From the NCBI GenBank assembly GCA_031266295.1, contig JAISBH010000293.1:1-10035 (forward strand): DNA of 10,035 nt. The letters run 5' to 3'. Source of the stretch: Oscillospiraceae bacterium (lineage in GTDB: Bacteria; Bacillota; Clostridia; Christensenellales; Aristaeellaceae). The notes below the pieces were generated by a model. The model ran no database searches. It was not told where the DNA came from and was given only the letters and a program-made list of their open reading frames with translations. A program made the position numbers and the translations under genes. Position 1 is the first letter of the stretch, and each line of letters begins with the position of its first letter. Positions 6,429 to 10,035 of the stretch are shown piece after piece.

Positions 6429-6455
6429 AGGTCATTGGGATCAGAGTTGTATTGA

Positions 6456-7646
6456 ATGTATGATCGTCAGCCGCCGCGCAAGCGGACATATACGACAGCG
6501 ACCAGGAGCGCCAAGCGCCCGGCGAAGAATGCAAGGTTCGTTGTAAGGCGGCCTTCGCGCCGCCGCGCTCAATTATTGATTCGGAGGTTCATAATCGCGG
6601 CGATCATCATAACTGCCGCGCTGCTGGCCGTGTATGGGATCATGCAGAGACCGCGCGGCGAATCGGGACCGAAGGCGCTCGCGTTCTCTCCGAACGACAC
6701 GTATGCCTCGTTTAACGACGGGTTGCTGTATTTGTCGGGAGGGCAGTTGAACTTTGTTAATGCGAAAGGCACGGCGCGCGCACTGCTGCCGCTGGGCGAA
6801 GATGGCATGTTCTACGCGTCCGGGCAATTCATCGTGGCGTGGCGCGGGGTGCAGATATACATACTCAACGCGAACGGCGACATCCTGTATAACGACCGAG
6901 CGGCAGCGCCGATCCAGTTCGCGCGGGTGGGCGCGTCGTACGCGGCGGTGCTGTCGCCCGGCGTGGACGGCGGACAGAACATTGACGTCATCACCCACAA
7001 CGGCACGCCGATATGGTCGATCGACGCCGGGACGACCGACATATTGGATATGCAGTTCTTCGGAACGCAGGATCTGCGGCTGTTGACGGTGGGTCTAGAC
7101 GCGACGGGCGCGGCTCCGTCCAGCGTCGTTGCCACATACGAGCCGAAGCGCTACGAGGTGACAGGCAATGTCACGCTGTACGACCAGATTGTATACAAAG
7201 TATTTCAGAGCGGCAGCAGCATGATGATGGTCAACTCCGTCGCGATGACGGCCTACGATTACCGATGCGTGGCCTCGGCGTCGATCCCGCCGGTGACGGT
7301 GTACGGCTGGCAGCAGCGCGACGTCCGCACCATGACGGGCGACTCTATCGCGCTGTTCACGCCGATATCGTCCGACGACGGCGCGGTACGCCAGGCGCGG
7401 CTCATCACCAGCGGCGGCGAGACTGCGCTGAGGTTACCCGCGCCATGCATCGACATAAGGCTGGGCTCCCGCAGCGTATACGCGTTCGCCTCTAACGCCG
7501 TGTATGCCGCGCGGTATGGCACGGATGTTTTCACGGCGTATACGCTGCCTGCGGCGATCGACCGTGTGCTGTGTGTGTTGGACGGCGATCGAGCGGTCGT
7601 AGCGTCGGGCAACGATGTGTTTTGGGTGGATCTGCCGGCGCAGTGA
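6456..7646 (+). CDS. Membrane-anchored propeller-like protein (possibly DUF5711)
   Basis: This encodes a 396-residue protein. Residues 1-44 are very basic (many Arg/Lys) and should be cytoplasmic. Residues 45-63 form one membrane span. From about 72 to the end the chain is beta-rich with repeated short units of the type seen in propellers: ASFNDGLLYLSGGQLNFVN, GQFIVAWRGVQIYILNANG, and THNGTPIWSID with blade-like Trp/Asp. That part should be extracellular. It resembles DUF5711-type proteins of Clostridia from memory; that name is a suggestion, and no catalytic residues are evident. It starts 27 bp after dnaA on the same strand, so it may be co-transcribed. The ribosome site is weak (AGAG about 9 bases upstream). 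Ribosomes leaving dnaA may help. It is followed by a CvpA family gene, which hints at a shared envelope role. Confidence 0.75.
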   Translation: MYDRQPPRKRTYTTATRSAKRPAKNARFVVRRPSRRRAQLLIRRFIIAAIIITAALLAVYGIMQRPRGESGPKALAFSPNDTYASFNDGLLYLSGGQLNFVNAKGTARALLPLGEDGMFYASGQFIVAWRGVQIYILNANGDILYNDRAAAPIQFARVGASYAAVLSPGVDGGQNIDVITHNGTPIWSIDAGTTDILDMQFFGTQDLRLLTVGLDATGAAPSSVVATYEPKRYEVTGNVTLYDQIVYKVFQSGSSMMMVNSVAMTAYDYRCVASASIPPVTVYGWQQRDVRTMTGDSIALFTPISSDDGAVRQARLITSGGETALRLPAPCIDIRLGSRSVYAFASNAVYAARYGTDVFTAYTLPAAIDRVLCVLDGDRAVVASGNDVFWVDLPAQ

Positions 7647-7674
7647 AGCCCGGCTGCCTTGTGCTGCCTAATTA

Positions 7675-7696
7675 GACGACCAACCCGCAAGTCGTC
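7675..7696 (+). other. Small hairpin in the gap before the CvpA gene
   Basis: GACGAC (7675-7680) pairs with GTCGTC (7691-7696) across 10 bases, 29 bp after the previous stop. No T run follows, so it is at best a weak terminator, a processing site or chance. The remaining gap to 7766 has no clear promoter; the next gene's ribosome site GGGAGG is at 7754-7759. Confidence 0.3.
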
Positions 7697-7766
7697 GCAT
7701 GAATACCGCACCCACGCTCGTTCTATCTAGTAAGGATTAGTTTACCTGGAGCGCGGGAGGTCGCGG

Positions 7767-8474
7767 ATGAACATAGTCGATTACGCTGTGATAGCGGTGG
7801 TGCTGGTCAGCCTACTGTTTGGGCTGTACAAGGGGTTTATACGGTCGGTGCTTGCGCTGCTGGGGTTGTTCGCGGCGATGTATGTGTCGTATCTGTTTTC
7901 GCCGCGGTTGGTCGCGTGGATCAGCGGCAACCAAACGCTGCTGGATACGCTGATGTATTACACAGACGCGTCGATGCGGATGAGCGATGTAACTATCGCA
8001 AACACGCTGGTATCGGGACTCAATCAGAGCCAGATCGTCAGCATCGTCGCGCAGACGCAGCTGCCCGCGCCATTCGACGTGCTGCTGGAAAACAACATGA
8101 TCAACCAAGTATTCGCGGCACTGCCCCAGGCGACTGTATCCGAATACCTGAACCAGACGGTCATATCGGTAATCATTCGGATCGTCAGCTATGCCGCGGT
8201 ATTCATCGCCGCGTATGCGGCCGCGACACTGGTGATGAATCTGGTGCATTACGTGTTCAGGTTCCCGGTGTTGCGTCAGTTTGACATGCTGCTGGGCGGC
8301 GCTTTCGGGATCGTGCGGGGAATATTTTTAGTATACATACTGTTTGCGCTGGTACCGATACTGATGACCGTGCTGCCGTTTCCGCAGTTGGCGGACGCTG
8401 TTCGCGAGTCGCAGTTCGGGGATCTGCTGTTAAACAGCAAGATGATTCAAACGATAATGCAAGGGCATTTGTGA
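7767..8474 (+). CDS. CvpA family membrane protein
   Basis: This encodes a 235-residue integral membrane protein of the CvpA/colicin V production family. The match rests on the N-terminal pattern MNIVDYAVIAVVLVSLLFGLYKG followed by FIRSVLALLGLFAAMYVSY, and on the C-terminal block FDMLLGGAFGIVRGI (172-186). Membrane spans are expected at 3-20, 27-46, 133-165 (one or two) and 177-203. Residues 47-130 form a large polar region, longer than in short CvpA proteins. The family is poorly understood; members have been linked to colicin V export and envelope stress resistance. The start follows GGGAGG with 7 bases between. Its stop TGA shares one base with the next ATG (TGATG), so translation of the two genes is probably coupled. 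Confidence 0.85.
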   Translation: MNIVDYAVIAVVLVSLLFGLYKGFIRSVLALLGLFAAMYVSYLFSPRLVAWISGNQTLLDTLMYYTDASMRMSDVTIANTLVSGLNQSQIVSIVAQTQLPAPFDVLLENNMINQVFAALPQATVSEYLNQTVISVIIRIVSYAAVFIAAYAAATLVMNLVHYVFRFPVLRQFDMLLGGAFGIVRGIFLVYILFALVPILMTVLPFPQLADAVRESQFGDLLLNSKMIQTIMQGHL

Positions 8475-9493
8475 TGAGTATGAAAGTGCTTTATATCGGC
8501 GGGACGGGGACGATCAGCACGGACTGCGTGCGGCAAACGCGGGCGTTCGGGCATGAGGTATACGTGCTCAATCGGGGCAATAGGCCGGAGCGCTTGCCCG
8601 AATGGGTACGTCCAATCGTCGGCGACATCAATGGCGATCCGGAGTCGGTGAGAGGCGTGTTAGCGGGTATGTCGTTTGACGTGGTGGCGGATTTTATTGC
8701 GTTCAGGCCGGAGCAAGTGGCGCGCGATATAGAGCTGTTCAAGGGCATGGTTGGTCAGTATGTATATATAAGTTCGGCGTCGGCATATAGTAAGCCGCCG
8801 ATCAACGGATTGATCCGTGAAGATGCGCCGCTGCGTAATCCGTTCTGGAAATACGCGAGAGACAAGATATCCTGCGAGGATGTGTTGGTGAAGGAGTATA
8901 GGGAGAGCGGATTTCCGTACACGATAGTGAGGCCGAGCCACACGTATTCGGAGTGGTCGGTACCGGTTGCGATTCATGGCGCGAAGGGCAGCTGGCAGGT
9001 ATTGGAGCGCATCAGGCAGGGGAAGAGTGTGCCGGTGCCAGGCGATGGAACGACGCTATGGACGTTCACACACAGTCGGGATTTTGCGGGCGCGTTTGTG
9101 AGGTTGCTGGGGAATCCGCGCGCGATAGGCGAAGCGGTGCACATCACGAGCGACGAGGGATTGACGTGGAATCAGGCGTATGAGATTATAGCGCGGGCGC
9201 TGGGGACGAAGCCGAACCTGTTACACCTGCCTACGTGGCTGTTAGAGGCTAGGGGAAAGGCGTACAGGTATGATCTAGCGGGGTCGCTATGGGGCGATAA
9301 GGCGAACAACGCGGTGTTTGACACGAGCAAGATAAAGCGGCTGGCGCCGGGTTGGTCGGCGGGGATCAGGTATGATGAAGGCGTAGCGATGTGCATAACA
9401 CATCAGAACGCGCATCCAGAGTTGATCGTGCCTGATCCGGACTTTGATAAATACTGCGACGAACTGGAATTGATGGCGGCATCGTTGCGCTGA
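8474..9493 (+). CDS. NAD(P)-dependent extended SDR (epimerase/dehydratase-like)
   Basis: This encodes a 339-residue soluble enzyme of the extended short-chain dehydrogenase/reductase class. The N-terminal Rossmann motif is GGTGTIS (9-15), followed by the strand ending VLNRGNRPE, typical of the NAD-dependent epimerase/dehydratase group. The catalytic set is visible: Ser near 100-103 (YISSASAY) and Tyr127/Lys131 in YARDK. IVRPSHTY (151-158) and WTFTHSRDFAGAF (196-208) are usual substrate-side motifs. The ending VPDPDFDKYCDEL resembles proteins related to plastid CSP41 and other NAD-dependent dehydratases. The substrate cannot be told from sequence, though nucleotide sugars are common. The start used is the ATG overlapping the previous TGA, with AAGGG about 8 bases upstream. 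A GTG one codon earlier and an ATG two codons later are alternatives. It is the last gene of the rightward series; a repeat begins about 10 bp after its stop. Confidence 0.88.
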   Translation: MSMKVLYIGGTGTISTDCVRQTRAFGHEVYVLNRGNRPERLPEWVRPIVGDINGDPESVRGVLAGMSFDVVADFIAFRPEQVARDIELFKGMVGQYVYISSASAYSKPPINGLIREDAPLRNPFWKYARDKISCEDVLVKEYRESGFPYTIVRPSHTYSEWSVPVAIHGAKGSWQVLERIRQGKSVPVPGDGTTLWTFTHSRDFAGAFVRLLGNPRAIGEAVHITSDEGLTWNQAYEIIARALGTKPNLLHLPTWLLEARGKAYRYDLAGSLWGDKANNAVFDTSKIKRLAPGWSAGIRYDEGVAMCITHQNAHPELIVPDPDFDKYCDELELMAASLR

Positions 9494-9503
9494 CGCGGCG
9501 GCG

Positions 9504-9554
9504 CGGCGCATCCGCTCCTTCGGGAAGTGCGCTGCGCGCCCTCGCTACGCTCAA
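9504..9554 (+). repeat. Repeat module B, direct copy
   Basis: This matches the reverse complement of 4588-4638 at 50 of 51 positions. Bases 9501-9510 can pair with 9528-9537 (one G-T pair), with TCC-TTCG-GGA inside the loop. It begins about 10 bp after the SDR stop and could act as that gene's 3' hairpin, although no T run follows. Confidence 0.8.
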
Positions 9555-9595
9555 CTCACGTTTCCCTTCCGACATCCCCCCCGGAGCTTGGGACG

Positions 9596-9662
9596 AACCC
9601 CCTCTGTCGCTGCGGCGACATCTCCCCCTAGGGGGGCGATGAGGGTTGTCGGTTACGTTACG
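9596..9662 (+). repeat. Repeat module C, direct copy
   Basis: This is a 67-bp relative (64 of 67) of the reverse complement of 4434-4500. The C-run/G-run hairpin here has TA at its centre. It runs directly into the structured repeat that begins GGAACAGACTATC. Confidence 0.8.
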
Positions 9663-9970
9663 GAACAGACTATCGGAACACAATCGGTTGGCCGAAGCCG
9701 ATGGCTTGTGCGCCACGATGGTCCAGGCGAAGCCTGGTCAGGATTCGAAAGGGCGGATAGCCCTTCGCAGGGTCCGGGACAGAGTCCCGAAACTCCCGTT
9801 TCACCCCCCATCGGGGGGAAGGGGGGCGTTCCTCGTTCCTACGTTCCAAACCCTGCGCCCCGCCAGTGATACTGTCATAATGGAATAGTCAACTCACGTC
9901 ATAGTGGCGGGGTGCTACAAACTTAAAGCGCATTCGATCCGCAGATCGAACAGCGTCCCACCGCAGTGGA
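9662..9970 (+). repeat. Structured repeat, copy 2 (candidate ncRNA)
   Basis: This is the second copy of the element at 1-325, in the same orientation. Equivalent stems are 9683-9687/9698-9702, 9708-9710/9714-9716, 9723-9728/9732-9737, the AAGGGC/GCCCTT stem near 9749-9765, 9775-9780/9784-9789, 9804-9809/9813-9818, the long-range stem 9855-9865/9905-9915, 9933-9939/9944-9950 and 9959-9961/9966-9968. The last two keep the loop CGCA although the stem bases differ from copy 1. The 9804-9818 stem is longer than its counterpart in copy 1, as expected for a variable outer hairpin. G9857 opposite T9913 pairs only if the + strand is the RNA. Open frames across it are not conserved as protein. The bases after 9970 diverge from copy 1. 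Confidence 0.75.
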
Positions 9971-9979
9971 CAACCGAGG

Positions 9980-10020
9980 ATTACGCGACGCAACCCAAAC
10001 GTAGAGTTGCGTAACGCAAT
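9980..10020. repeat. Imperfect inverted repeat at the right edge
   Basis: Bases 9980-9994 and 10006-10020 are inverted repeats with 12 of 15 positions matching (ACGCAAC/GTTGCGT at the centre, ATT/AAT at the ends) around an 11-base loop. TTGCG recurs again near 10029. It may belong to another small repeat or a terminator beyond the window; no gene is visible here. Confidence 0.4.
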
Positions 10021-10035
10021 ATTTATGTTGCGACG

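Noticed and set aside
9588..9869. 93-codon open frame over the right repeats
   Set aside because: Its resemblance to frames in the other repeat copies follows from DNA repeat identity, with no protein-level conservation or start signal.

Overview
The window reads as the replication-origin neighbourhood of a Gram-positive-type bacterium. The best guess is an uncultured, moderately GC-rich member of the Bacillota (class Clostridia). This rests on a Firmicutes-like DnaA, strong Shine-Dalgarno sequences, a tRNA gene with an encoded CCA, single-span surface proteins with TPR, SH3 and MORN-like parts, and a CvpA family protein. The taxon is an inference; no marker here fixes genus or order.

Layout. 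Bases 1-325 hold a repeat made of consecutive hairpins. Bases 335-4256 hold three leftward genes for envelope proteins: an FN3-like membrane protein, a 707-residue TPR/SH3/MORN-like membrane protein, and a small exported TPR-like protein whose start overlaps the previous stop. Bases 4326-4638 are gene-free and hold a MITE-like inverted-repeat element plus three pieces of the repeat family in inverted orientation. Next come a tRNA-Arg(CCT) gene with its own near-consensus promoter and an intrinsic terminator (4660-4818). A DnaA-box region (4842-5024) surrounds a dnaA promoter, and dnaA follows (5103-6428). A rightward series then encodes a membrane-anchored propeller-like protein, a CvpA family membrane protein and an NAD(P)-binding extended SDR. 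The right end (9504-10035) is gene-free and holds direct copies of the repeat modules and a second full copy of the structured repeat.

Genes to the left run leftward and dnaA with its followers run rightward, so transcription diverges from the DnaA-box region, as expected at a chromosomal origin. dnaN does not follow dnaA here.

The most interesting signal is the roughly 300-bp repeat at 1-325 and 9662-9970. The two copies differ in sequence, but in five base pairs across four stems both partners changed and pairing was kept. One further stem gained a complementary C and G. A G-U type pair in that stem points to the + strand as the RNA sense strand. This suggests a structured non-coding RNA family, or an RNA-bearing mobile element, that I could not assign to a known family.
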